Origin: Leptospira licerasiae serovar Varillal str. VAR 010
GTDB lineage: Bacteria > Spirochaetota > Leptospiria > Leptospirales > Leptospiraceae
NCBI RefSeq assembly: GCF_000244755.1
Contig: NZ_AHOO02000009.1
Location: forward strand, 124,001-188,000
DNA: 64,000 bases
Direction: 5' to 3'
Shown here piece after piece: positions 38,885 to 48,637 of the stretch. Position 1 is the first letter of the stretch; every line of letters begins with the position of its first letter. The notes beneath the pieces are model-generated. The model searched no databases and was not told the origin of the DNA. It saw nothing but the letters and a program-made list of their open reading frames with translations. The translations under genes and the position numbers were made by a program.

Positions 38885-40273
38885 ATGCTTTTTGGATTTA
38901 GAGCTCTCAAAAAAATTTACCTGTTTTTCTTAGCTATAATTTCTTTCCTTGCTCCCAAGTTAGAAGCCGTTGGACTTTTTCAGCCTTCTCATAACGCTAG
39001 ATACGGCGGCATGGGAGGAGTAAATTTAGCCATAGGGGGATCTCCCATGGATATAGGGACTAATCCGGCTAACTTAAGTCTCAAAAACCGAAAAGAGTTG
39101 GAGTTCGGAATTTCTTTACCGTACATCCGTACAGTATACAGAGACAAGTTTACGGACCCGGATCCGAATCTTTCTTATGAAAATTCCGAATCCTATAACG
39201 TTCTCGCCCCACTCCCGTATTTTGCGATCAGAATTGCAATTAGCGAAAAATGGACTTATGGCGGAGGAATTTATATACCTGGCGGAGGAAATGGAGAAGT
39301 TTCCGGGATCACAAGGATCACACCGAACGGTCAAAGCCTGAACGATTGGTCAGGGATGAAACTTCCAAGTCCAATAGGAGATTCCAGAAGGATACAGGAA
39401 AGTTACTCCTCTACTTTTTATCTAGTAAAATCGACTCATGCACTCTCTTATAAGATCGGCGGACTTTCCATTGCGCTCGGAGTGGAGGGAATTTATTCCA
39501 GACAGATCGCTTACCAAAAATTTTACGATATTACGGGAAATATTGAAGTCCCCGGCCAAGGTTTTGATTATAGAAGTAAAAACGCGTACGCACTCGGCGG
39601 TATCTTCGGAACTACTTATCAGATCACAGAAACATTAAAGATTGCTTATTCTTATCAAACTTCCGCAAAAGTCCCTTTGGACGGAAGTATGCAAGTCGGT
39701 TCATATCCGAGTCGCACCGGAGTCTCCGCTACATTTGCAGTCCCGGAAAGACATGGTTTAGGTTTTTCTTATGGAACAGATACTTTCAAGATCGGAATAG
39801 ACGCTCTATATTACAATTACGCCTCATACACTTCTACTTATAAACAAACATTGGCTGCTCCTGTATTTCCAACTGCATTCGGACAAACGAATGTAATCCC
39901 CCAGAATTTAAGTTACCATGATTCTTGGGCTTTAGGAATAGGAGGAGAATGGATCGTAAACGATTGGACTTGGAGACTGGGAGCAAGGCATAACTCAGGA
40001 GTTTTAAGATCGGAAGGAACGAATGCACTCCAGGCAGGCATCATGGTCCAAGATCTAGTCTCCGGCGGATTCGGATATTCAACCGGAAAATGGAAATTCG
40101 ATTTTACCCTATTATATTATCTTCCTGTGAGAGTTTATAATGGAGGTTCTGCGGATTGGAACTTCAACCATGCTGTATTCTCCAAAAACGATATCCGAGT
40201 AGAAGAATTCAAACATTCCTTAAAGTCGGACATCCCCGCTATATTGTTGGGAGCAAGTTATTCATTCGATTAA
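38885..40273 (+). CDS. FadL/OmpP1/TodX-type outer membrane porin
   Basis: This 462-residue protein has a signal peptide (about 1-29, ending KLEAVG), then the characteristic start of FadL-family barrels, AVGLFQPSHNARYGGMGGVN, NPANLSL and beta strands to a C-terminal Phe-like ending (SYSFD). FadL/TodX barrels move hydrophobic compounds through the outer membrane. It is divergent from the oxygenase-cyclase pair, with 98 bases between the starts, so uptake of a hydrophobic substrate for that pair is possible. Confidence 0.88.
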   Translation: MLFGFRALKKIYLFFLAIISFLAPKLEAVGLFQPSHNARYGGMGGVNLAIGGSPMDIGTNPANLSLKNRKELEFGISLPYIRTVYRDKFTDPDPNLSYENSESYNVLAPLPYFAIRIAISEKWTYGGGIYIPGGGNGEVSGITRITPNGQSLNDWSGMKLPSPIGDSRRIQESYSSTFYLVKSTHALSYKIGGLSIALGVEGIYSRQIAYQKFYDITGNIEVPGQGFDYRSKNAYALGGIFGTTYQITETLKIAYSYQTSAKVPLDGSMQVGSYPSRTGVSATFAVPERHGLGFSYGTDTFKIGIDALYYNYASYTSTYKQTLAAPVFPTAFGQTNVIPQNLSYHDSWALGIGGEWIVNDWTWRLGARHNSGVLRSEGTNALQAGIMVQDLVSGGFGYSTGKWKFDFTLLYYLPVRVYNGGSADWNFNHAVFSKNDIRVEEFKHSLKSDIPAILLGASYSFD

Positions 40274-40294
40274 AATCTCATTACGATTTTATAA

Positions 40295-40702
40295 TCATTC
40301 AAACGTGCTGGAAGTAGGAAGAGGATAAAAGGGGATCAAAGGCAGATCGCGGATAATCTCGGATTGAAAGGTCCATTCTTCAAGGGTTTGAACGGATTCC
40401 TCCCAAGCTTCCACCAATAAGGAAGAATGAATTTTATGATAACAATCATTTAGAGCTTTTTGACGTAAATATAATGTGGCAATTCTCGCGGAATGAAGAT
40501 TAAACATTATGTCCGTGAATTCCGATTCTTCCTCCCAAAATTTGTCACCAAGGCCGGAATTGATGAATACGACCGCCTTTGCCCCAATCGGAACGGATAA
40601 AAATGCATCGGCTACTTCACCAAATAAAGGAGAAGCAACGGACAAAAAAGCGGTAAACATCCCTGTCTTTTCATTCGAGATAAATTGTTCAGAAATTTTC
40701 AT
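40295..40702 (-). CDS. Small cytoplasmic protein, unknown
   Basis: This 135-residue protein is not recognised. It is mixed alpha/beta with no signal peptide, and the middle contains SVPIGAKAVVFINSGLGD and a longer helical part. It ends 22 bases from the convergent FadL-type gene. The start at 40702 is the first ATG with no strong ribosome site. Confidence 0.45.
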   Translation of the reverse strand: MKISEQFISNEKTGMFTAFLSVASPLFGEVADAFLSVPIGAKAVVFINSGLGDKFWEEESEFTDIMFNLHSARIATLYLRQKALNDCYHKIHSSLLVEAWEESVQTLEEWTFQSEIIRDLPLIPFYPLPTSSTFE

Positions 40703-41006
40703 ACTCTATCCTAATCACTTTATATTAGAGTAATATTTGTGTCCGGATCCGAATACTTGTTCAAAAGCAGACTCATATATTTTTATAAAATGGATAGTAT
40801 GTCATTTCAGAAAGACTGTCCAGGCCCGAAAAGAGATTCGGCGATTCGACAAGTTTAACTACGGATATGAAAGGTTTAAATTTCCCAAACCTTAAATGAA
40901 ATTTATCGAATATAATAATTCTATTTTATTCGGAAATGTTCTGTTAAATTGGCAGTATAGTTCGGACTCCCATTGCCAATTGAGACATATATTTATCCGA
41001 TAAACT
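40703..41006. other. Intergenic stretch without recognised genes
   Basis: About 304 AT-rich bases between the small unknown gene and the DUF1772-like gene. A short minus-strand ORF here has no ribosome site or family signal and was not called. Confidence 0.5.
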
Positions 41007-41474
41007 TTAAGACTTATCATCCATTCTTGATACAACGGAACTTGCCAAAAGGCAAAATGCGATAAAATCAAAACTGAATGCACCCACTTGTCCGAATTGC
41101 CATGCAGATCTTATACTATTCCAATGTTCCGGAATGGTATGAGTAACAGTCCATTCTTTGATTTGAGAAGCGGCGGGCGCAACGAACAAGAACCAAACTC
41201 CTAAAGAAAAAATAAAGGAGAAGGCGCTCAAAATCGTGTAACGGAATGACTTTGTTCCCTTAGAAAGATAAGCAATCGTGAAAATAAGAAGAATGGAACC
41301 TATCTGTACGACAGGACCTAAAATTGCAAAATATTTATACAAACTGGTTTGGACTTGAAAATACAGCTCCGCTTCCCAATGCAATTTGGGTGCGGCTTCC
41401 ATAACATGCGCAAATCTCATCCCAAGAGTTAATGCGGCCAGAATTAAAGCAAAAAATCGGATCTTAGATAACAT
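41007..41474 (-). CDS. Four-helix membrane protein, DUF1772-like
   Basis: This 155-residue protein has four hydrophobic helices and the segment HTIPEHWNSIRSAWQFGQ before the last helix. That resembles the DUF1772/anthrone-oxygenase-like family, where a short Trp-Arg motif precedes the last helix; the match is from memory. Enzymatic function is not established. It lies 56 bases downstream of the haloalkane dehalogenase gene on the same strand, possibly co-transcribed. Confidence 0.6.
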   Translation of the reverse strand: MLSKIRFFALILAALTLGMRFAHVMEAAPKLHWEAELYFQVQTSLYKYFAILGPVVQIGSILLIFTIAYLSKGTKSFRYTILSAFSFIFSLGVWFLFVAPAASQIKEWTVTHTIPEHWNSIRSAWQFGQVGAFSFDFIAFCLLASSVVSRMDDKS

Positions 41475-41530
41475 GACAGTTTCCCTTTGTATCCTTTAGT
41501 TTCTACTTCGAACCAAGAAGGTTACTGGAT

Positions 41531-42430
41531 TTACTGATTATTTTGAATAAACTCGGAAAGCAGTTCGGCGAGCAGTTCCCCCTTATCCTCTTGCAGAAAA
41601 TGTCCTGCTCCTTGGATTACAGTGTGTTTTTGTCCTTTCGCACCCGGAATAACTCTTCTGAAAAATATATCTCCTCCTCTAGTGATCGGATCCGAATCGC
41701 TGAACATAGTAATAAAAGGTTTTTTAAAATTCTTATAAAATATCCAAGCCTGGCGATTTCTTTCCGTCTCCGGATTATCAGGCGAGATGGGAACTAAAGT
41801 TGGGAATTTTCTAGCTCCCGCTTTATAAGATTCATCCGGATAAGGAGAATCATATGCACGAATAACATCCGGACTTAATTTAGTTACACATCCGTTTTGG
41901 ATGATCTTTCCTACAGGAAGTTTACTGACTTCTTGGGAGAAACGAAGCCATTTCAAAAAATCTTCCTTGGGAGGAATATCTCCCGTTGGCAGAAAAGTAT
42001 TCGCGGCACAAACCCTTGCAAAACGAGAATCCAATTCTGAGACCGCTCTTAAACCTAAGAGCCCTCCCCAATCTTGGCAAAATAGGGTAATATTCTTTAA
42101 GTCTAAACCTGAAATTAGATTTTTCAGCCAATCCACATGATTTTTATATGTATAAACTTTTAGATCCGTGGGTTTGTCCGATTTTCCAAAACCGATCAGA
42201 TCGGGGGCAATCACTCTATAACCTTTTTCTGATAAAGGGAAGATCATCTTTCTGTAAAGATAAGACCAACTCGGTTCTCCATGTAATAGTAAAACGGTCT
42301 CCTTTGCATCTTTAGGCCCCTCGTCCACGTAATGCATTTTAAATTCACCTACGGAAATATAATGAGGAGAAAAAGGATAATCCTTTAAATTGGAAAAACA
42401 TTCGGAAGGAGTTTCTAAATAAGTTTGCAT
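41531..42430 (-). CDS. Haloalkane dehalogenase-like alpha/beta hydrolase
   Basis: This 299-residue alpha/beta hydrolase has HGEPSWSYLYRK after the oxyanion strand and FCQDWGGLLGL holding the nucleophile Asp (about 122) followed by Trp, a halide-stabilising residue. GAGHFLQEDKG supplies the catalytic His. The Asp nucleophile plus Trp separates it from ordinary esterases and fits the HLD-I group, hydrolytic cleavage of C-halogen bonds (EC 3.8.1.5). An epoxide hydrolase is the alternative, but the DW motif and HGEPSW favour dehalogenase. The physiological substrate is unknown. Confidence 0.82.
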   Translation of the reverse strand: MQTYLETPSECFSNLKDYPFSPHYISVGEFKMHYVDEGPKDAKETVLLLHGEPSWSYLYRKMIFPLSEKGYRVIAPDLIGFGKSDKPTDLKVYTYKNHVDWLKNLISGLDLKNITLFCQDWGGLLGLRAVSELDSRFARVCAANTFLPTGDIPPKEDFLKWLRFSQEVSKLPVGKIIQNGCVTKLSPDVIRAYDSPYPDESYKAGARKFPTLVPISPDNPETERNRQAWIFYKNFKKPFITMFSDSDPITRGGDIFFRRVIPGAKGQKHTVIQGAGHFLQEDKGELLAELLSEFIQNNQ

Positions 42431-42592
42431 ATCAAATCTACCAGAACGGACGTACTTTATACAAGGGCTCAGATCCTAGATCCTCCGGGAATCTTGTCAA
42501 ACTTCTTCCTAAAAAAGTGAATTAACTCTTATTTTCTGATTTTAAAAAATCGAAAAATGAGATCCTGTAGGACTTCCTACAAAGAGAGATTT

Positions 42593-43720
42593 ATGTTCGG
42601 AAAAAAGGCCCAAAAAATCACTATTTACACTTCTTTCGTTCTATTCGGTTTATTCTTATCGATTTTATGCCAAACAGCTTGTTTGAGTTCCTTCGGAAGT
42701 AATCCAAGCGGAACTCGATTGGAAAAAATGAAAACCTCCAAGATGTTTCACGAAGGGAAGTTTGAAAATGATCCTTTTGTTCCGATGCTAAGTCCCGGAA
42801 CTTACCTTGCAGTTTTAAAAAGACAACTTTTCGGTTCGGAGATTAGAACTCCTCCTTCTCCGATACCGGTCCAAAAGCCGGACTTAAAAACTTTTTCAGA
42901 CCCGATAACGCCAGGATTAAGAGCAATTTGGTTCGGACATTCTTCCGTTCTGGTAGAAATAGACGGGATACGTATTTTCACCGATCCTGTGTTCTCTCAA
43001 AAAGTTTCTCCTTTCGAAAGTGTCGGTCCCGGAAGATTTTTTCCCTTACCATTAGAACTATCAGAACTTCCTAATATAGACGCTGTTGTGATCTCTCATG
43101 ATCACTACGATCATCTTGATATGGCTACTGCCCGATTTTTAGCGAAGAAGGGAACAAGATATTTTGTACCTTTGGGTATTGGCGCTCATTTGGAGTCCTG
43201 GGGAATTCCGGAAAACCAAATAGTAGAATTAGATTGGTGGGAGAAAGGGAACATTAAGAATATTGAAATTATATGCACACCTGCGGTTCATTATTCAGGG
43301 CGTGGTCTTTTTAACGGTAAGACTACTCTTTGGTCTTCTTGGAGTCTGATCGGACCAAAACATAGATTTTTTCATAGCGGAGATACTGGTTATTCTACTC
43401 ATTTTACAGAGATAGGCAAAAAACTGGGCCCTTTCGATCTTACCTCTATCAAAGTGGGAGCTTACGATTGGACCTGGGAGGGAATTCATATGAGTCCTGA
43501 AAGTGCCATCCAAGCTCATTTAGATCTTAAAGGTAAAACAATGCTTCCTGTACATTGGGCTACTTTCAATCTCGCCATCCATTCTTGGGATGAACCTATT
43601 TTAAGAACAAAACAAGGAGCGGATCAAAACGGAGTTCGTCTGGCTACTCCTAAACCGGGAGAATGGTTAGATCTACAAAAAGACCCTGTTTCCGAAGCCT
43701 GGTGGGAAAGAGTAAAATAA
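42593..43720 (+). CDS. Lipoprotein metallo-beta-lactamase hydrolase, NAPE-PLD-like
   Basis: About 375 residues. A lipoprotein-type signal (hydrophobic FVLFGLFLSILCQTAC) is followed by an MBL domain: RAIWFGHSSVLVEIDG, ISHDHYDHLDM (HxHxDH metal site), FHSGDTGYS and LPVHWATFNLAIHSW. It matches the NAPE-PLD/RomA subgroup of phospholipase D-like metallo-hydrolases, probably acting on lipids at the inner or outer membrane. The ATG at 42593 is preferred to the open one at 42557, as it has an AGAGAG site and starts right before the signal. Confidence 0.82.
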   Translation: MFGKKAQKITIYTSFVLFGLFLSILCQTACLSSFGSNPSGTRLEKMKTSKMFHEGKFENDPFVPMLSPGTYLAVLKRQLFGSEIRTPPSPIPVQKPDLKTFSDPITPGLRAIWFGHSSVLVEIDGIRIFTDPVFSQKVSPFESVGPGRFFPLPLELSELPNIDAVVISHDHYDHLDMATARFLAKKGTRYFVPLGIGAHLESWGIPENQIVELDWWEKGNIKNIEIICTPAVHYSGRGLFNGKTTLWSSWSLIGPKHRFFHSGDTGYSTHFTEIGKKLGPFDLTSIKVGAYDWTWEGIHMSPESAIQAHLDLKGKTMLPVHWATFNLAIHSWDEPILRTKQGADQNGVRLATPKPGEWLDLQKDPVSEAWWERVK

Positions 43721-43721
43721 T

Positions 43722-44333
43722 TTAAGAAAATTTCCTGACTAATTCCAATCTGGAATTTACATGTAATTTTCTGAATATACTTTTGATCTGGACTCTCACC
43801 GTTCCTTCTTTGGTGCCTAAGGAAGCTGCGATTTCCTTGGTTCTTTTGCCGTCTACGATCATATCCAGCACCTTTTTCTCTCGATTCGATAATACCTCTA
43901 CTTCCTTTTGGGAAGGTTTACGGAAAGAATGAATGACTCTGGCGGCAAGTCCCGGAGAAAGTATCCCTCCCCCTTCCAAAAGCATTTCCGCTTTTTCCTG
44001 GATATCCCCGACATCCTTTTTTAATATATAGCCGATCGCCCCCGCTTTTAGGGCCTTGAATAATGCCTCTTCGGATTCGAATGCGGATAATATCGCGTAA
44101 CTTGTTTTAGAATCGGCCGAGTATCTTTCTAAGATAAAATCCAATCCACTTTTGCCGGGAAGATCTATATCTACGAATACCAAATCGTATTGGGTATTCT
44201 TGTCCTTAGGAAATTCCTCAGCCGAATTATATACTTCTACCTTGGTAACTCTATTCAATTTTTTTAATTTTTCTTTGCATTGACTCGCGAATACTGGATC
44301 GTCTTCTAAAATCGCTATTTTGTATAATTTCAC
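43722..44333 (-). CDS. NarL/LuxR-type response regulator
   Basis: This 203-residue protein has a receiver domain with EDDP acidic residues, the phospho-acceptor Asp in FVDIDLPGKS (about 54) and Lys in GYILKKD, then a LuxR helix-turn-helix (LSNREKKVLDMIVDGKRTKE, LGTKEGTVRVQIKSIF). It is a DNA-binding regulator paired with the histidine kinase gene just upstream, three bases away. Confidence 0.93.
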   Translation of the reverse strand: MKLYKIAILEDDPVFASQCKEKLKKLNRVTKVEVYNSAEEFPKDKNTQYDLVFVDIDLPGKSGLDFILERYSADSKTSYAILSAFESEEALFKALKAGAIGYILKKDVGDIQEKAEMLLEGGGILSPGLAARVIHSFRKPSQKEVEVLSNREKKVLDMIVDGKRTKEIAASLGTKEGTVRVQIKSIFRKLHVNSRLELVRKFS

Positions 44334-44336
44334 GTA

Positions 44337-45530
44337 TCAAATTCTCCGTAATTGACGGATTGGGATCTCGAGAAATCCTTTGAAGTCCCGATTTTCCAAA
44401 TTTTCTTTCCATTCTCCATTTATCGCGGAGGTCCTAAATTGAATGGTTTTATTTCCTTTGGAACCTATTCTCATTTCCTGAAAATTTGTACGGGTTCGGA
44501 TAGATATCTCTATAGAATCTTTTTTAGGAAAGAAAGTCCAATGAGAAGTTCCGGACCCGTATTTTAGATCGTTGGAACAGATCTCAGTCACAATCCCTAA
44601 AATTTGTTCCGCCTTTTCGATATCTATATGAAAGTCTTCTTCTCCTTCTCTCGTAAATCTTACTTTTCTACCCGCGTTACCGTACCTTCTCAGTAATAAT
44701 ACTCTAATCCCACTCCAAATATCTTCCGATATCAATTTAACATCCACCATACTTGCAGTGATCTCTCTGATACCTTTGAAAATATCTTCGGATAATTTTT
44801 CCAATTTCAAGAGCGCATCCGTATCCCCGCTTTTATATCCCTGAATAGAACGAACCAATAGGTTTAGATCAGTTACTTTAGCCCCTAAATAATCGTGAAG
44901 ATCTCTAGTTATAGCTTCTCTTTCGTTATATAGTCTATCTTGCAAATTTTTAGTCTTCTTAAGATATTCTATTCTATATCCGTACCACCAAGCATTACAT
45001 AAACAGATAAATAATTGGAGCGCACTCATATTGCTGATCTGTACCCATACAGTCCTGTCTGAAAAGTATCCGCTCCCTTCCGGAAAGATCCTAAGAATAT
45101 AGAATGCGAGTATGGAAAATGAATAGGCAGTGTAGAAGATAGGCCTTCCGTTAAAAAATAAGCTCACTAAAAAGAGGATCACTTGGTTGGTGATCCACAT
45201 ATTATTATCGTAAAAAAAATATTCGTTGTCGTGGAATTGTGTCTCTACTTCCAAAACTAATAAGATAAAAAGCCCGCCGAATACGATCAGGTTCTTTTTG
45301 GAATAGTTTTCAGAGTAGAATCGGATCACTCCAAGGTTGAATAAACAAATACAGGCGGAGATCAGATCCAAATATAATAATAGAAAATTAGATCGAAAGT
45401 ATTCTAAAATCGCTCCCCAGATTGTGATCGCGCACACGATCCAGAAAAAATAAAAAGCTATTCTGTAATTTTGAGAATAGAATTCCTCCCTTGCAAATCT
45501 ATCTATTTCCTTTTCTTTTACTATTTCCAT
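44337..45530 (-). CDS. Membrane histidine kinase, NarX-like with degenerate ATPase
   Basis: This 397-residue protein has about six N-terminal membrane helices (about 25-205), then a HisKA_3 dimerisation helix with the likely phospho-His in TRDLHDYLGAKVTDLN. The C-terminal ATPase keeps an N-box-like EICSNDLKYG, but no D-x-G-x-G box was found. ATP binding may be altered, and it might act as a phosphatase or adaptor. It is in one unit with the response regulator. Confidence 0.8.
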   Translation of the reverse strand: MEIVKEKEIDRFAREEFYSQNYRIAFYFFWIVCAITIWGAILEYFRSNFLLLYLDLISACICLFNLGVIRFYSENYSKKNLIVFGGLFILLVLEVETQFHDNEYFFYDNNMWITNQVILFLVSLFFNGRPIFYTAYSFSILAFYILRIFPEGSGYFSDRTVWVQISNMSALQLFICLCNAWWYGYRIEYLKKTKNLQDRLYNEREAITRDLHDYLGAKVTDLNLLVRSIQGYKSGDTDALLKLEKLSEDIFKGIREITASMVDVKLISEDIWSGIRVLLLRRYGNAGRKVRFTREGEEDFHIDIEKAEQILGIVTEICSNDLKYGSGTSHWTFFPKKDSIEISIRTRTNFQEMRIGSKGNKTIQFRTSAINGEWKENLENRDFKGFLEIPIRQLRRI

Positions 45531-45837
45531 ATTCGCTTCTGGTTAACGTATAGATCATCGTTTGGCACATGGTATCTATCGGAGAATAAAACTCTATTCG
45601 AATATTTGTACTTCATACAGTTTTAGCGACATAGAACGCAATTTTTGTTTTCTACAGGACTTATCCGATTTTTTCCTTCTTCCCTACCTCAAGGGGGGTA
45701 TTGCCCATTTTATCGTTAGCACTTAAGTTATACGGGAATGTTTCTGCCCTTCGGACTGCCAAAGGGGACAAACGCACTTCTCCAATAAGAGAAGTATATA
45801 ATCGAAACTTAATATTTAAAAAGATTAGGAAATTAAA
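45531..45837. other. Intergenic region upstream of the FG-GAP lipoprotein
   Basis: This 307-base region holds a divergent promoter area; the plus-strand promoter with an inverted repeat is listed separately. Nothing else recognised. Confidence 0.5.
45776..45802 (+). promoter_or_regulatory. Promoter -10 box with an operator-like inverted repeat
   Basis: A consensus TATAAT is at 45797-45802, 36 bases before the lipoprotein start. Directly upstream is the inverted repeat ACTTCTC (45776-45782) and GAGAAGT (45789-45795) with six bases between. No good -35 hexamer is at the normal distance. This fits either a repressor site in the spacer or activator-dependent control. Confidence 0.5.
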
Positions 45838-48633
45838 ATGAAAACCAAACTGATGCTGATCTTATTGATCTGCTTGAATTCTTTTTGTTCCGGAACGAAT
45901 TCCGGACTTTCTGCCTTGGCCGCGTTCTTAGGTCTGCCCCAAACACCTTCTTATGGGAATGTTCAATTCGCAGTGAATGTTTCTAGTGCGTTAACAAAGG
46001 TAACGGTCACAGTAACCGGTCCCGGGATCTCCACTCCTATCGTCCAAGACTTAGTTAAAGTGGGAAATACTTGGCAAGGGATCATAGGACAAATCCCGGC
46101 AGGCTCAGACAGAACATTTTCGGGAGAAGGTTTTAACGCTTCGAATGTTCTGATACAACAGGGACAAGTAACAGGAGTAAGCATAACCGCAAACTCGATA
46201 ACAAATATTCTTTTAGTTCTATCCGAGACAAATCCCGCGCCTCCTTTTTCAAATGCAGCGCCGATCATAGATTCTTTGGTGGCTTCCACAAATCGAGTGG
46301 CCCCTTCTTCTTCCATTAATTTGAGCTCTTCCGCCCATGATCCGAATCCTTCGGATACATTAACGTATCTTTGGTCAGCGACCGGAGGAAGTTTCAGTAA
46401 TTCGAATATTCTAAATCCTGTATGGACTTCTCCTTCTACGCCTGGTCAATATACGATCACATTAACTGTAAGTGATCAGTTAGGCGCAAGTTCTACCTTA
46501 AGTTTTACTGCGGACGTGCAACTAGGATACGGAACAGGTTACGGGAGCATAAATGTAGGTTCTAATTCTTCTCCTTTTGTATCGAACGTTATATCGGACC
46601 CGACCAGCATCCCTCCGGGCGCTTCTACAAATATTTCCCTTACTGCGTTTGATCCGGATGGAGATACGATCTCTTATTCTTGGGGCTCAAGTTGTGCAGG
46701 TAGTTTTGATAATGCAAATGCACAGGACCCTGTATTCACGGCATCTCCTTCTGCAAGCTTAGGGCCTTGCACGTTAAGTGTTTCTTTATCCGATGGAAAC
46801 GGAGGATCGAATCTTGGAAATTTCACAATACAGATCTCCCAAACCCAAACAGTAAATCTTGCTCCTCAGATCTTATCCAGCTTCCAAACTGCTTTGGCCC
46901 TGGACCCTTCTGGAAATATGTTGTTTAGAGTAACTGCGACTGATCCGGAAAATACTCCACTCTCCTTCTCCTGGAATTCTAGCTCAGGCGTTGTTGGAAC
47001 TCCAACAAATACGATCAATGGAAATTTAACTACGAGCGAAATGGTATGGACTGCTCCAACCTGCGGCTCTAATCTTCAAGTTTCCGTAACCGTTACAGAC
47101 GGGGACGGAAATTCGGCGAATCTAAACTATTTGCCTGTGAATATCAACGGAGCTCCTACTTGTGTTTTAGGTCTCTGGTCCCAACAATCTTATATCAAGG
47201 CGTCCAACTCCGAAGCGAATGATAATTTTGGAAGGTCTTGGGCTCTTTCAGGAGACACTATGGTTGTCGGTGCACCTTTAGAAGATAGTAGCCAAACTAC
47301 GATCATAAACGGAAGCAATCCTGGTCCTTCCGATAATAGCGCTCCTGCTTCCGGTGCAGTGTATGTTTACGTTAGGAACGGGAATACTTGGACCCAACAG
47401 GCTATATTAAAACCTTCTAATTCGGAAGAAAGCGACTTGTTCGGTTTCGCAATAAGTATTTCGGGAGACACTATAGTAGCCAGTGCGATCCAAGAAGATA
47501 GTAATCAAAACTATATTACGAACGGAAGTTCTGCATCCTCGGATAATAGTATGACTTACTCTGGAGCGGTTTACGTATTTGTGAGAAACGGAAACACTTG
47601 GAGCCAGCAAGCTTACATCAAACCTTCTAACCCTACTGCAAACGATGCATTCGGCACTGCGATCGCAATCGAAGGAGATACATTAGTCGTAGGTTCTCAT
47701 AATGAAAGTGGCTCCCAAAATACGATCACTAACGGACAACCTGCTCCTGACGATGATAGCCTATATCATAGCGGAGCAGTTTACGTTTACAAAAGAACAG
47801 GAACCACTTGGGTAGAAGAAGCATATATAAAGGCTCCGAACCCGGATCAAGGCGATTACTTTGGTTATAGTGTTGCAATTAGCGGAGACACGATTGCAGT
47901 AGGCGCTCAGTACGAAGCTAGTAATCAAAACTATATTACGAACGGAAGCGGAGCAAGTTCCGACAATAACATGCCTGGTGCCGGAGCAGTGTACATCTTT
48001 AGCAGAAGCGGAAATAGTTGGATGCCGGAAGCGTATATCAAACCTTCCAATCCGGATGTGTACGATAATTTCGGGACCGCTGTTTCGATTTACGGAGATA
48101 CGATAGTGGTAGGAACCCCATCGGAAGACAGTAACCAAAATACCATCTCCTCTGGCACAAACGCTTCTTCAGATAACTCCTCCGAAAGTGCAGGTGCAGT
48201 CTATGTGTTTGCCAGAAGCGGAGGCATCTGGTCCCAGCAAGCTTATCTGAAAGCTTCGAATTCAGATCCATTTGATTATTTCGGGGCGGCAATCAGTATT
48301 TATGGAAATACGATCGCTGTAGGAGCTTTGGAGTCAAGTTCTCAGACTACCATATCTTACGGAAATACCGCAAGTTCCGATAATAGCGCTCAGTATGCAG
48401 GTGCTGTTTATATTTTCGAAAGAAACGGCACAAGCTGGGCCCAGACCGCTTACATCAAAGCCCCGAATGCAAATGCTTACGACTTCTTTGGAGGAGTATG
48501 TTTAGACGGGAATAACCTTTTGGTAAGCGCCTATTTGGAATCAAGTTCCGAAAATACGATCACGAATGGTGTTTATGGAAGTGCGGATAATAGTGCCAGC
48601 GGCGCAGGAGCAGCTTACATATTCACAAGATAA
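45838..48633 (+). CDS. Large lipoprotein with Ig/PKD-like and seven FG-GAP repeats
   Basis: This 931-residue surface protein candidate has a lipoprotein-like N-terminus (LNSFCSG, Cys17). Three or so Ig/PKD-like domains follow (about 130-440, for example YLWSATGGSFSN and SYSWGSSCAGSF). Then come seven tandem repeats of about 69 residues (about 445-931), each with YIK-x-SN, FG-x-x-x-x-x-GDT-x-x-VGA, a TIxNG turn and DNS-x-x-x-GAVYVF. These are FG-GAP/beta-propeller-type blades, as in integrin alpha. Seven blades make one closed propeller. A role in adhesion or binding is plausible. Its promoter has an inverted repeat. Confidence 0.8.
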   Translation: MKTKLMLILLICLNSFCSGTNSGLSALAAFLGLPQTPSYGNVQFAVNVSSALTKVTVTVTGPGISTPIVQDLVKVGNTWQGIIGQIPAGSDRTFSGEGFNASNVLIQQGQVTGVSITANSITNILLVLSETNPAPPFSNAAPIIDSLVASTNRVAPSSSINLSSSAHDPNPSDTLTYLWSATGGSFSNSNILNPVWTSPSTPGQYTITLTVSDQLGASSTLSFTADVQLGYGTGYGSINVGSNSSPFVSNVISDPTSIPPGASTNISLTAFDPDGDTISYSWGSSCAGSFDNANAQDPVFTASPSASLGPCTLSVSLSDGNGGSNLGNFTIQISQTQTVNLAPQILSSFQTALALDPSGNMLFRVTATDPENTPLSFSWNSSSGVVGTPTNTINGNLTTSEMVWTAPTCGSNLQVSVTVTDGDGNSANLNYLPVNINGAPTCVLGLWSQQSYIKASNSEANDNFGRSWALSGDTMVVGAPLEDSSQTTIINGSNPGPSDNSAPASGAVYVYVRNGNTWTQQAILKPSNSEESDLFGFAISISGDTIVASAIQEDSNQNYITNGSSASSDNSMTYSGAVYVFVRNGNTWSQQAYIKPSNPTANDAFGTAIAIEGDTLVVGSHNESGSQNTITNGQPAPDDDSLYHSGAVYVYKRTGTTWVEEAYIKAPNPDQGDYFGYSVAISGDTIAVGAQYEASNQNYITNGSGASSDNNMPGAGAVYIFSRSGNSWMPEAYIKPSNPDVYDNFGTAVSIYGDTIVVGTPSEDSNQNTISSGTNASSDNSSESAGAVYVFARSGGIWSQQAYLKASNSDPFDYFGAAISIYGNTIAVGALESSSQTTISYGNTASSDNSAQYAGAVYIFERNGTSWAQTAYIKAPNANAYDFFGGVCLDGNNLLVSAYLESSSENTITNGVYGSADNSASGAGAAYIFTR

Positions 48634-48637
48634 ATAC

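Noticed and set aside
40892..41083. A 63-codon minus-strand ORF upstream of the DUF1772-like stop
   Set aside because: It partly overlaps the DUF1772-like gene end, is AT-rich and has no ribosome site.
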